Positions 6,373 through 13,931 are shown, counted from the stretch's first letter. The stretch is 15,167 nucleotides of DNA from DASUPK01 sp036505735 (GCA_036505735.1 DASXSZ010000058.1:1-15167); one strand, 5' to 3'. Notes: generated by a model from the letters alone, not told the origin. Numbers and translations are program-made.

Positions 6373-7428
6373 GTGAGCGACGCAGAAATCCCCTCCCGCC
6401 AGAGTTGGAGGCAAGACCTCGCCCCCTACCTGGAAGTCGATCACGGTCGCAGCCTGGGCCAGATAGCGAGCGTCCTCCTCCCGTACCTGGGCGTCTGGAT
6501 CCTCGCCGCTCTCATTGACCCGAGCCCGCCGGTCGCGATCGCTCTCGGCCTGGTCGCCACCGTCTTCCTCAGCCGCATGTACTCGCTGTTCCACGACCTC
6601 ACGCACAACTCGATGTTTCAGTCACGGCGCGCGAACAGCCGCTGGGGCCACGTTCTCGGCTTCCTGCTGTTCACTCCCTACCGGTGGTGGCAGCGGCAGC
6701 ACAGCCTGCATCATGCCCACACCGGCGACCTCGACCACCGCGGCGTGGGCGAGATCAACACGATGACCCTTGCCGAGTACGAGGGCGCCTCCCGCCTGCG
6801 CCGGCTGGGATACCGCCTCTATCGCAATCCGCTATTGATGCTGCTCGTGGGCCCGAGCCTCGTGTTCCTGGTCGAGCGCCGGTTCCCGCAGCGGGGCATG
6901 ACCCCCAGAATCCTGCTGAGCGTCGTCGCCACAAACATCGCGCTCGTGGCCTGGGTGCTTGCCTGGAGCGCGCTCGTCGGCTGGCTGCCCTTCGTGCTGA
7001 TCCAGGGCACGACCCTCATCGCCGGCGGGGCGATCGCCGCCTGGATGCTCTACATCCAGCACCAGTTCGAGGACACCTATTACCAGGCGCCGGGACGGTG
7101 GAAGTTCGAGCTCGCGGCACTCCGTGGCAGCTCCTATCTCCAACTGCCTCGCCCCCTCGCCTGGGTCGTCGGCAACGCCAACTACCACCACGTGCATCAT
7201 CTGAGCGCCAAGATCCCCAACTATCGCCTGCGCGCGGCGCACGAGTCCCACCGGATGTTCCGGCGCACTCCCGTCGTCACGCTCCGCGGCAGCATCGCGA
7301 CCTTCCGGCTGAAGCTGTGGGACACCGAGAGCGAGTCGCTGGTCCCGTTCCCCGGTCCCCGCCGCGAGCTAGGCCGGCGTGATCGGGTTGCGCCGCTCGG
7401 CGAACCGCCTGTTCTTGACGGCGGCTAG
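6373..7428 (+). CDS. Membrane fatty acid desaturase
   Basis: The 351-residue protein has the three histidine clusters that hold the di-iron centre of membrane desaturases: HDLTH (74-78), HSLHH (110-114) and HHVHH (272-276). Hydrophobic spans lie at about 31-48, 52-67, 92-101, 152-166, 180-203 and 205-228. It should introduce a cis double bond into acyl chains; the sequence resembles the omega-6/delta-12 group (DesA/Fad2-like), but regiochemistry cannot be read from sequence. Two starts are possible. GTG 6373 has AAAAGGAG 4 nt upstream and gives the usual short N-terminus; ATG 6310 adds 21 basic residues and has AAAGGA 5 nt upstream. I prefer GTG 6373 because the promoter seems to start transcription at or after 6310. 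The last 20 codons overlap the convergent carboxylase gene. Confidence 0.9.
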   Translation: MSDAEIPSRQSWRQDLAPYLEVDHGRSLGQIASVLLPYLGVWILAALIDPSPPVAIALGLVATVFLSRMYSLFHDLTHNSMFQSRRANSRWGHVLGFLLFTPYRWWQRQHSLHHAHTGDLDHRGVGEINTMTLAEYEGASRLRRLGYRLYRNPLLMLLVGPSLVFLVERRFPQRGMTPRILLSVVATNIALVAWVLAWSALVGWLPFVLIQGTTLIAGGAIAAWMLYIQHQFEDTYYQAPGRWKFELAALRGSSYLQLPRPLAWVVGNANYHHVHHLSAKIPNYRLRAAHESHRMFRRTPVVTLRGSIATFRLKLWDTESESLVPFPGPRRELGRRDRVAPLGEPPVLDGG

Positions 7429-8889
7429 CGCGTAGCGCCGGACCAGCTCCTCGCGCAGGCGGTCCGGCTCGATCACGGCGTCCACGACCAGCTCGGATGC
7501 GAGGTGGAGGATGTCGATGTCCTCGGCATACTCCTCGCGCTTCTCCTGGACGAACCGCTCGCGCTCGACCGGGTCCTCGATCTCCTGGATCTGGTTGAAG
7601 AAGACGGCGTTGATGGCGGCCTCCGGCCCCATCACCGCGATCTGGGCCTGCGGGAAGGCCAGGCAAGTGTCGGGCTCGAAGGCCGGCCCCGCCATCGCGT
7701 AGAGACCCGCGCCATAGGCCTTGCGTACGATCACCGACAGCTTCGGCACGGTCGCCTCGGATACCGCGCTGATCATCTTCGCCCCGTGGCGGATGATGCC
7801 CTGGCGCTCGACGTCCTTGCCGATCATGAACCCGGGCACGTCGGCCAGGAAGAGGAGCGGGACGTTGAAGGCGTTGCAGGTCATGATGAACCGCGCCGCC
7901 TTGTCGGCCGAGTCGACGAAGAGAACGCCGCCCTTCACCTTCGGCTGGCTGGCCACGATGCCGATCACGCGCCCGTCGAGCCGCGCATAGCCGACCACGA
8001 CTTCCTTGGCCCAGCGGTCGTGCACCTCGAGGAACGAGTCGGCGTCAATGAAGGCCCGGATCAGGTCCTTGACATCGAAGGGGTCCTTCTCGTTGTCCGG
8101 AACGATCTCCGAGACCCGCGGGGTGTGCTCGGGCTCCGCGGGCGGCGATGCCGGCGGGTCCTCAAGCCAGTTGGCCGGCATATAGGAGAGGTAGCGCCGG
8201 GCGAGGTCGATCGCGTCCTCGTCCGAGTCGCTCAGGAAGTGCCCGCAGCCCGAGACCGAGGTGTGCATGCGGGCGCCGCCCATCTCCTCGAGCGTCACCT
8301 TCTCGCCGATCACCATCTCGGCCATCCGCGGCGAGCCCAGGTACATCGACGCGTTGCCGTCGCGCATGATCACCACGTCGCAGAACGCTGGGATATACGC
8401 GCCGCCCGCGGCGCTGGGGCCGAAGAGCAGACAGATCTGTGGCACCTGCCCCGAGAGACGCACCTGGGTGTGGAAGATCCGGCCGGCCCCGCGCCGCCCG
8501 GGGAACATGCGGACCTGATCGGTGATCCTGGCGCCCGCCGAGTCCACCAGGTAGACGATCGGCATCTGGTGGGCGAGCGCGCGCTCCTGGATCCGCAGGA
8601 TCTTCTCGACCGTCTTCGGGCCCCAGGAGCCGGCCTTCACGGCCGGGTCGTTCGCCATCAGGGCGATCGCGCGGCCTCCCACGGTCCCCATGCCGGTGAC
8701 GACCCCGTCGGCCCCGAGGCCCTCCTGCTCCCAGTTCGCGAGCAGTCCCTCCTCGGCCAGCGAATCCGGGTCGAGGAGCCGCGACACCCGCTCGCGCACC
8801 GGCAGCTTCTGCTGCTCGGCGACTTTCTTGCGGTGTCGCTCGGGGCCTCCCTCCAGCGCGGCCTCGAGGGCCGCCCTGACGTCGCTCAC
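7369..8889 (-). CDS. Acyl-CoA carboxylase, carboxyltransferase (beta) subunit
   Basis: The 506-residue protein has the two crotonase-like halves of a biotin-dependent acyl-CoA carboxyltransferase, joined by a Pro/Glu-rich linker (about 243-260). The first half has YLVDSAGAR (113-121) and the Gly-rich oxyanion motif GPSAAGGAYIP (157-167). The second half has FLADVPGFMIG (347-357) and AYGAGLYAMAGPAF (391-404). It moves CO2 from carboxybiotin to an acyl-CoA (acetyl-, propionyl- or methylcrotonyl-CoA class); the substrate is not decided by what I can see. The biotin carboxylase/carrier subunit is not in the window. The start is GTG 8889, 7 nt after the DivIVA-gene stop, with GGCGGAG directly before it, so translation is probably coupled. 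Its 3' end overlaps the desaturase gene by 60 bp. Confidence 0.94.
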   Translation of the reverse strand: MSDVRAALEAALEGGPERHRKKVAEQQKLPVRERVSRLLDPDSLAEEGLLANWEQEGLGADGVVTGMGTVGGRAIALMANDPAVKAGSWGPKTVEKILRIQERALAHQMPIVYLVDSAGARITDQVRMFPGRRGAGRIFHTQVRLSGQVPQICLLFGPSAAGGAYIPAFCDVVIMRDGNASMYLGSPRMAEMVIGEKVTLEEMGGARMHTSVSGCGHFLSDSDEDAIDLARRYLSYMPANWLEDPPASPPAEPEHTPRVSEIVPDNEKDPFDVKDLIRAFIDADSFLEVHDRWAKEVVVGYARLDGRVIGIVASQPKVKGGVLFVDSADKAARFIMTCNAFNVPLLFLADVPGFMIGKDVERQGIIRHGAKMISAVSEATVPKLSVIVRKAYGAGLYAMAGPAFEPDTCLAFPQAQIAVMGPEAAINAVFFNQIQEIEDPVERERFVQEKREEYAEDIDILHLASELVVDAVIEPDRLREELVRRYALAAVKNRRFAERRNPITPA

Positions 8890-8896
8890 CTCCGCC

Positions 8897-9676
8897 TCAG
8901 GTTCTCAGGTCAGCTTCGTGCTCGGGCTCCGGCCGGGTCGGGAGCTCGCCGCTCTCCCCCTCACCCGAGCCGTGGTCGCCCTCAGCCTGGCCCGCGACCT
9001 CGAACTCCGGAGCGGGTGTGTCCTCATGGGCGAGAGGGTCGAGCTCCTCCGGCTTGTCGAACGGGTCCTTGCCCGGCTCCGGCCGATGCGCGGAGACGGC
9101 CGCCGTGAGCTTCGCGCTGAGCTCCTCGGTGTCGGCCAGCACGTCGTCGCGACGCCTTACCAGGTCCGCGATCACCGCCTCGATGTCCTCGCGTCGCTGG
9201 GTGCCCTCCTCGACGATCCGGCGGGCCTGTGCCTGGGCTGCCGCGATGGCCTCGCGGGCGTCCTGCTCAGCCTGGGCACGGGCCGACGCCGCAGCTGCCT
9301 CCGCCTCCTGGCGGGTCTGCTGCGCGTAGGAGTCGGTCGACGCCCTGGTCTCGGCCGCGTAGGTCTGCGCCTCGGTGCGGGCCTCCTCCGCCTCCATGTT
9401 CGCCGTGTTGACCGTTCCCCGCGCCTCCTCCTCGGCCTCGGCGCGAATCTGCTGCGCGCTCTCCTCGGCCTGCGCGAGAATCGCGCCCGTCCGCTCCCCG
9501 ACCCGCTGCAGCTCGCGCTTGACGGTGTCCGAGCGCGACTCATCCCCGGCGCCGGTCTCGAGCCAATCCGCCAGCCGCGAGAGGAACTTCTCGACCTCGT
9601 GCTTGTCATAGCCGCGGCGCGCGGACGGGAAGGTGGCGTTCCTGATGCGGTCGAGGCTGGTCTGGTCGACTGGCAT
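8897..9676 (-). CDS. DivIVA-domain coiled-coil protein
   Basis: The 259-residue protein begins with a DivIVA-like membrane-binding domain (about 4-42: LDRIRNATFPSARRGYDKHE followed by VEKFLSRL), continues with a long Ala/Glu/Arg/Gln-rich coiled coil (about 50-185), and ends in an acidic Pro/Glu tail (190-259) with no domain I recognise. DivIVA proteins (Wag31, SepIVA, GpsB) form filaments at curved membrane and recruit growth or division machinery; the length is close to mycobacterial SepIVA. ATG 9676 is preceded by AAGGAGG (11 nt) and AGGAG (3 nt). The gene sits between hydroxyacyl-CoA dehydrogenase (26-nt gap) and the carboxylase subunit (7-nt gap) on the same strand, so it is probably co-transcribed with lipid-metabolism enzymes. 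The call rests on the N-terminal motif; the coiled coil alone would be uninformative. Confidence 0.85.
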   Translation of the reverse strand: MPVDQTSLDRIRNATFPSARRGYDKHEVEKFLSRLADWLETGAGDESRSDTVKRELQRVGERTGAILAQAEESAQQIRAEAEEEARGTVNTANMEAEEARTEAQTYAAETRASTDSYAQQTRQEAEAAAASARAQAEQDAREAIAAAQAQARRIVEEGTQRREDIEAVIADLVRRRDDVLADTEELSAKLTAAVSAHRPEPGKDPFDKPEELDPLAHEDTPAPEFEVAGQAEGDHGSGEGESGELPTRPEPEHEADLRT

Positions 9677-9702
9677 GGTCTCCTGATCCTCCTTGCGCTT
9701 GC

Positions 9703-10587
9703 CTAGCTCCCGGAATCCACCGGGACGGGCTGATCGCCGGAGTAATCGTAGAACCCCTTGCCGGACTTGCGCCCAAAGTCCCCTGCGGACACCATCTTCT
9801 TGAGCGTCTTGGGCGCCGCGAAACGCTCCTCGCCATAGGCATCCACCATCACCTCCGAGATCGCAGCGAGGGTGTCCAGCCCGACGAAGTCGGCGAGGGT
9901 CAGCGGGCCCATTGGATGGCTCGCGCCGGCCTTCATGCCGGTGTCGATGTCCTCGATCGATCCCACGCCCTGCTCATGGGCGCGGATCGCGTCGAACATG
10001 TAGGGGACCAGCAGCCGGTTGACGATGAACCCGCGGTTGTCCTTCGCGGCGACGGTGGTCTTGCCGAGCTTCTCACCGACCTCGAAGCCCAGCTCGACGG
10101 CGTCGTCGGCCGACTTCTCGGCGCGCACAACTTCGAGCAGCGGCATCACCTGAGGCGGGTTGAAGAAGTGGAGGCCGATCATCCGCTCCGGGCGCCTGGT
10201 CGCGTCGGCTTGGGTGGCGACCGGGAGCGACGAGGTGTTGGTGGCGAAGTAGGCGTCGTCCTTGACCAGCTCGTCGATCTCGCGCCACATCTCGAGCTTG
10301 CGGTCAAGGTCCTCCGTGATCGCCTCGATCACCAGATCGCAGTCGGCGAGGTCCGAATAGTCGAGTGTGGGCGTGATGCGACCCCGGACGGCATCCGCCT
10401 CGGACCGCTCCATCTTGCCCTTCTCCACGGCCCGCGCCAGCTGCTTCTCGATCTTGCCCATGCCTCGCTCGAGCGGGGCCTGGTCGATCTCACGGACCAC
10501 GACATCCCACCCCACCTGGGCGCAGATCTGAGAGATCCCATGGCCCATGAGCCCGCAGCCCAGGACGCCGACCTTGCTGATCGCCAT
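9703..10587 (-). CDS. 3-hydroxyacyl-CoA (3-hydroxybutyryl-CoA) dehydrogenase
   Basis: The 294-residue protein matches the single-function HBDH/FadB2/PaaH type. It has an N-terminal Rossmann fold with GCGLMG (10-15) and acidic E34/D36 at the end of beta 2, which favours NAD. Catalytic positions are visible: S119 in TNTSS, H140 in GLHFFNPP, E152 in LLEVV, and N190 in FIVNR. The C-terminal helical domain contains ASHPMGPLTLADFVGLD. It oxidises (S)-3-hydroxyacyl-CoA to 3-oxoacyl-CoA, or the reverse. ATG 10587 has GAGAGGGGA about 9 nt upstream. It is the first gene of the three-gene minus-strand operon. Confidence 0.95.
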   Translation of the reverse strand: MAISKVGVLGCGLMGHGISQICAQVGWDVVVREIDQAPLERGMGKIEKQLARAVEKGKMERSEADAVRGRITPTLDYSDLADCDLVIEAITEDLDRKLEMWREIDELVKDDAYFATNTSSLPVATQADATRRPERMIGLHFFNPPQVMPLLEVVRAEKSADDAVELGFEVGEKLGKTTVAAKDNRGFIVNRLLVPYMFDAIRAHEQGVGSIEDIDTGMKAGASHPMGPLTLADFVGLDTLAAISEVMVDAYGEERFAAPKTLKKMVSAGDFGRKSGKGFYDYSGDQPVPVDSGS

Positions 10588-10627
10588 ATGTGTCTGTCCC
10601 CTCTCGCTAGTGATTTAGGCGGCGGGG

Positions 10628-10633
10628 AGCATA
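10628..10633 (-). promoter_or_regulatory. Putative -10 box of the dehydrogenase-DivIVA-carboxylase operon
   Basis: On the minus strand TATGCT (TANNNT, four of six to consensus) would start transcription near 10621 and leave a leader of about 34 nt that holds the Shine-Dalgarno sequence. No good -35 box is seen. It lies in an 87-nt spacer shared with the divergent sulfatase gene. Confidence 0.3.
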
Positions 10634-10648
10634 CGGTGCGCAACCACC

Positions 10649-10654
10649 TAAGGT
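10649..10654 (+). promoter_or_regulatory. Putative -10 box of the sulfatase gene
   Basis: TAAGGT (TANNNT) ends 20 nt before ATG 10675 and would give a short leader of about 14 nt. The -35 region is not convincing. Confidence 0.3.
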
Positions 10655-10674
10655 ATGGCGGGTTCTTGATCGGA

Positions 10675-12207
10675 ATGCGCGGCGGGAGAGCACATCGGGC
10701 GGGCTTCGCGCTGGCTGCGATTTGCGCGGCCGCGAGCGCCTGGGCAGCCGCGGGGGCGCTGGGCTCGCCCGCTTCGATGAAGGCCGGCAGCGCTCAACCG
10801 GCGGCCAGAGCCTCGGCCAAGTGCGCCAAGACGTGCGAGTCGAGCGGCGAGCGGCGGCGGGAGCTACGCCGGCAAAACGCCCGCCAGAAGCGCCCCAACG
10901 TGATCGTGATCGACACCGACGATCAGAACCTGACGGACATGCCTGTGATGCAGAAGACGCTGGCTCTTCTCGCGGCCAAGGGGACGACGTTCAGGAACAG
11001 CTATGTCTCGTACCCGCTCTGTTGTCCCTCGCGCGCCACCTTCCTGACCGGGCAGTACGCGCACAACCACCATGTGCTCACCGATCAGCGCTTCGTCGAT
11101 CTGGACGGCACCAACACGCTCGCGGTTTGGCTGCGGAACGCGAAGTACCGCACCGCGATGGTCGGCAAGTACCTGAACGGCTACGGCGAGATCTATCCAC
11201 GGGAGGTGCCACCCGGGTGGACCCAGTGGTTCGGGCTCACAGGTGGCACCGAACAGAAGCGCTACGCCTTCAAGCTCAACGAGAACGGCAAGGTCCGCTA
11301 CTACCCGCGGAAGCCCGCGAACTACATCGATTACGTCCTCGGCGACAAGGTCAACGGACTCCTCAAGATGTGGGCGCCGAGCCCGAAGCCCTTCTTCCTC
11401 TACTACAACCCGAACAATCCGCATGGCGAGCGAGCTCTGCCCCCCTGGTCCACTCGCAACCCTGAGCCCGCTCCCCGGTACCTCGGAGCGTTCGGCGATG
11501 CGCAAGCGCCACGCACCCCGAGCTTCGACGAGGCGAACGTCTCCGACAAGCCGGAGCTGATCCGCGATATCCCTCGCCTATCCGACGCCGAGATCGCGGA
11601 TATCGATCAGCGCTACCGCGGTCGCCTCGAGAGCCTGCTGTCGGTCGACGATGAGGTGAAAAAGATCGTCGGGCTGGTCCGCAAGTACGGGGACAAGCGA
11701 AAGACCTTCTTCATCTTCACCTCTGACAACGGAATCGAGCTGGGATCACACCGGGTCCGGTTCAAGAACTTCCTCTACGAGGAGGGCGAGCGCGTACCGC
11801 TGATCATCCGCGGCCCGGGTATCCCCGAGAACGCCGTCCGGGATCAGCTGGTAGCGAACATAGACCTGGCGCCGACGATCGTCGAGATCACGAAGTCCCG
11901 CCCGCTCAGGGTGATGGACGGGATCTCCCTGCTCCCGCTGATCAACGATCCCAGCGTCGCGGCCAACCGCGACCTGCTCTTCGAGAGCCCCGTCTACCCC
12001 GGCGCCTACGGCATTCGTCGCGGCCCATGGAAGTACAACGCCTGGGACAACGGCGATGAGGAGCTCTACAACCTGGACGAGGACCCATACGAGCTCGACA
12101 ACCTGCTGGCGCACCCGGGGGTCGCCTCATCCTACGACGCGATCCGGGACCAGCTCGCCGACCGGCTGGCGCAGCTTCGCCGCTGCGCTGGGCCCTCCTG
12201 CAACTAG
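10675..12207 (+). CDS. Secreted sulfatase (type I, formylglycine-dependent)
   Basis: The 510-residue protein starts with a signal peptide (basic MRGGRAHR, then a hydrophobic Ala-rich core, probable cleavage after AWA or AGA around residue 24-27). The sulfatase fold follows: metal residues D80, D82 and D83 in VIDTDDQ, and the signature CCPSRATFLTG, in which Cys116 would be converted to formylglycine by FGE/SUMF1-type enzyme. GKYLNGY (164-170), H250 and the late metal pair D351/N352 in SDNGIELGSH are all present. It should hydrolyse a sulfate ester outside the membrane; the substrate is unknown. Cys50/Cys54 and a C-terminal CAGPSC pair may form disulfides. ATG 10675 is chosen because it gives the signal peptide; the frame is open back to 9916 across the divergent gene. 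Stop overlaps the convergent stop by 4 nt. Confidence 0.92.
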   Translation: MRGGRAHRAGFALAAICAAASAWAAAGALGSPASMKAGSAQPAARASAKCAKTCESSGERRRELRRQNARQKRPNVIVIDTDDQNLTDMPVMQKTLALLAAKGTTFRNSYVSYPLCCPSRATFLTGQYAHNHHVLTDQRFVDLDGTNTLAVWLRNAKYRTAMVGKYLNGYGEIYPREVPPGWTQWFGLTGGTEQKRYAFKLNENGKVRYYPRKPANYIDYVLGDKVNGLLKMWAPSPKPFFLYYNPNNPHGERALPPWSTRNPEPAPRYLGAFGDAQAPRTPSFDEANVSDKPELIRDIPRLSDAEIADIDQRYRGRLESLLSVDDEVKKIVGLVRKYGDKRKTFFIFTSDNGIELGSHRVRFKNFLYEEGERVPLIIRGPGIPENAVRDQLVANIDLAPTIVEITKSRPLRVMDGISLLPLINDPSVAANRDLLFESPVYPGAYGIRRGPWKYNAWDNGDEELYNLDEDPYELDNLLAHPGVASSYDAIRDQLADRLAQLRRCAGPSCN

Positions 12208-12581
12208 GCGGAGACCTCCTCGAGTTTCCGCTTCATCGCCTCGGCGAGAGCGTTGACCCCGCTCATCGGGCGGACGTAGACCGCCATCCGGTTGATCCGG
12301 CCCTCCGAGTCGAAGTGGAGGAAGTCAATGCCGTCGAGCTCGCGGTCACCCACCCGGGCGCTGAAGGCGAGCGCGGCCGCATCGCCGGTTTCGACCTGGT
12401 CCGTGTAGCGGAAGTCCTCGAACACCTGTGCGACGGCGCCGAGCAGCATCGCCACCGCCGCGCGTCCCTCGTACGGCTTGAAGACGACGGGGCTGCGGAA
12501 GACGACGTCCTCAGCGAAGAGCTCGTCGATCGCCGAGAAGTCCTTTGACTCGGCTGCCGCGCGAAAACGGTCGCTCTGCAT
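12204..12581 (-). CDS. NTF2/SnoaL-like small protein
   Basis: The 125-residue protein looks like a SnoaL-type cone fold: an N-terminal helix (RFRAAAESKD), then FAEDVVFRSPVVFKPYEG, a helix, and beta strands ending with INRMAVYVRP. Members include isomerases, polyketide cyclases and many proteins of unknown role; no specific activity can be assigned. GTG 12590 is an in-frame alternative start (adds VPR) that lies 1 nt after the HMG-CoA lyase stop; I prefer ATG 12581. Either way the gene is almost certainly translated from the lyase mRNA. Its stop shares the palindrome CTAG with the stop of the sulfatase gene. Confidence 0.85.
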   Translation of the reverse strand: MQSDRFRAAAESKDFSAIDELFAEDVVFRSPVVFKPYEGRAAVAMLLGAVAQVFEDFRYTDQVETGDAAALAFSARVGDRELDGIDFLHFDSEGRINRMAVYVRPMSGVNALAEAMKRKLEEVSA

Positions 12582-12591
12582 GCGAGGCACC

Positions 12592-13512
12592 CTACCTGTG
12601 CCAGTCGATTGGGCCCGCGGTGAGCAGGTGCGCCCCGAGCGGGCGACCGAGGACGCTCTGGGCCTCGGCCGAGGCGGAGATCAGCTTGGTGAGGTCCACC
12701 CCGGTCCCGACGCCCATCTCCTCCAGCATCGAGACCAGGTCCTCGGTCGAGATGTTCCCGGTCGAGCCTGGCGGGACGGGGCAGCCGCCCAGCTCCCCGA
12801 AGGAGCTCTCGAACGAGTCGATCCCCTGCTCGAGCGCGGCGAGCACATTCGCCAGGCCCTGGCCCCGGGTGTTGTGGAAGTGCGCCGTCAGCTCAGAGTC
12901 CGCGAGCCGCTCCCTGGCGGCGGCGAAGAACTGACCTACCTGCCGCGGGTTGGCCATCCCGGTCGTGTCGCCGAAGGCGATCTCCTCACAGCCGAAGCCC
13001 GCCAGCCTCTCGGCGATTTCGAAGACGCGCTCCTGTGTCACCTGACCCTCGTACGGACAGCCGAAGCTCGTCGAGATCACCCCCTCGCAGCGCAGCCCGG
13101 CTTCGCGAGCTGCTCCGACGGTCCCCTCCAGGTCCGCCAGGGATTCGGCGATCGAGCGGTTGACGTTCTTGCGGTTGTGGGTCTCGGACGCCGAGAGGAA
13201 GAAGTTCGCCTCCTGAAACCGGTCCCTCTGCTCCAGCGCCCGCTCGAGGCCCTTCCGGTTCGGGATCAGGACGGAGTAGGCGACGCCGTCGCGCGGCTCG
13301 AATCGCTGGAGCACCTCCGCGCCGTCGGCCAGCTGGGGAATGACGTCCGGCCGCACGAACGAGGTGACCTCGATCCGCTTCAGGCCCGAGTCGGCGAGCA
13401 GGCCGATCAGCCGGACCTTCTCCTCGGTCGGGATCACCTCGGGCTCGTTCTGGAAGCCGTCGCGCGGACCGACCTCGCGGATTCGTACGGCACTGGGCAG
13501 CGCGTCAGCCAT
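12592..13512 (-). CDS. mvaB: Hydroxymethylglutaryl-CoA lyase
   Basis: The 306-residue TIM-barrel enzyme cleaves HMG-CoA to acetoacetate and acetyl-CoA, the last step of leucine catabolism. Catalytic and metal residues line up with human HMGCL: R17 and D18 in VGPRDGFQNE, E48 in IEVTSFV, H211 and H213 in HFHNTRG, and Cys244 in the loop GGCPVPPGSTGN. FGCPYEG (150-156) and ETHNRKN are also typical. This distinguishes it from homologous isopropylmalate synthases. ATG 13512 is preceded by TAGGCT at 6 nt and no Shine-Dalgarno sequence, so the gene may have its own leaderless transcript. The SnoaL-like gene follows. Acetoacetate produced here could feed the acetoacetyl-CoA synthetase encoded at 4215. 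Confidence 0.95.
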   Translation of the reverse strand: MADALPSAVRIREVGPRDGFQNEPEVIPTEEKVRLIGLLADSGLKRIEVTSFVRPDVIPQLADGAEVLQRFEPRDGVAYSVLIPNRKGLERALEQRDRFQEANFFLSASETHNRKNVNRSIAESLADLEGTVGAAREAGLRCEGVISTSFGCPYEGQVTQERVFEIAERLAGFGCEEIAFGDTTGMANPRQVGQFFAAARERLADSELTAHFHNTRGQGLANVLAALEQGIDSFESSFGELGGCPVPPGSTGNISTEDLVSMLEEMGVGTGVDLTKLISASAEAQSVLGRPLGAHLLTAGPIDWHR

Positions 13513-13518
13513 GGATTC

Positions 13519-13524
13519 AGCCTA
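13519..13524 (-). promoter_or_regulatory. Putative -10 box for a leaderless HMG-CoA lyase transcript
   Basis: On the minus strand TAGGCT is followed by 6 nt and then the ATG. Box and spacing are identical to those of the SRAP gene. It lies in the 47-nt gap after the thioesterase gene and suggests the lyase pair is transcribed apart from the SDR-thioesterase pair. Confidence 0.45.
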
Positions 13525-13559
13525 ACCGGGAGCGCCCCGTCGCTCTGCGGACCGACGCG

Positions 13560-13931
13560 CTAGCCGGTGACCGATCCGATCTCGATCACGCGCCGCTCGT
13601 GCGTGCCGACGCCGATGGTGCGGTCCCCCTCCTTCACCTCGACGTCGAAGCGGAGCTTGCGGCCGTCGACGACCTCGCGGAGCTTTGCGTGGGCGGTGCA
13701 CGTCTGGCCCTCGGCCGCCCCGCTGACGTGTTTGATGCAGACCTCGAAGCCGACGGTCGCCTTGCCCTCGTCGAGGTTCTCGAAGGAGAGGACCGCCGCC
13801 GTGCGCTCCATCATCGCGATCATCCCCGGCGTCGAGAGCACGCTGGCGCCAATCGTTCCGCCGACGTCCGTGAGCAACCTGTCCTCGACCACGAACTCAT
13901 CCGTGCGCTCGATCCCGGGCTCGAGGGGCAT
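13560..13931 (-). CDS. FlK-like hot-dog acyl-CoA thioesterase
   Basis: The 123-residue protein resembles the fluoroacetyl-CoA thioesterase FlK of Streptomyces cattleya. With a constant shift of 8 positions the FlK catalytic residues Thr42, Glu50, Gly69 and His76 fall on Thr34 (LSTPGM), Glu42 (MMERTA), Gly61 (TVGFEV) and His68 (CIKHVS). The end GVGTHERRVI is also typical. It should hydrolyse an acyl-CoA to free acid and CoA. The FlK lid residues Phe33 and Phe36 would map to Gly25 and Gly28, so fluoroacetyl-CoA selectivity is unlikely and the substrate is open. It starts 5 nt after the stop of the BadH-like SDR gene with no ribosome site of its own, which points to translational coupling. Confidence 0.85.
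   Translation of the reverse strand: MPLEPGIERTDEFVVEDRLLTDVGGTIGASVLSTPGMIAMMERTAAVLSFENLDEGKATVGFEVCIKHVSGAAEGQTCTAHAKLREVVDGRKLRFDVEVKEGDRTIGVGTHERRVIEIGSVTG

Noticed and set aside
7504..9108. 534-codon open frame on the plus strand across the carboxylase and DivIVA genes
   Set aside because: It crosses two well-supported genes and their junction on the other strand and has shadow-frame composition.
9916..10674. Upstream extension of the sulfatase frame by 253 codons
   Set aside because: It is antisense to the hydroxyacyl-CoA dehydrogenase gene, and the signal peptide begins at ATG 10675.
12478..13563. 361-codon open frame on the plus strand opposite HMG-CoA lyase
   Set aside because: Shadow frame of a gene with all catalytic residues in place.
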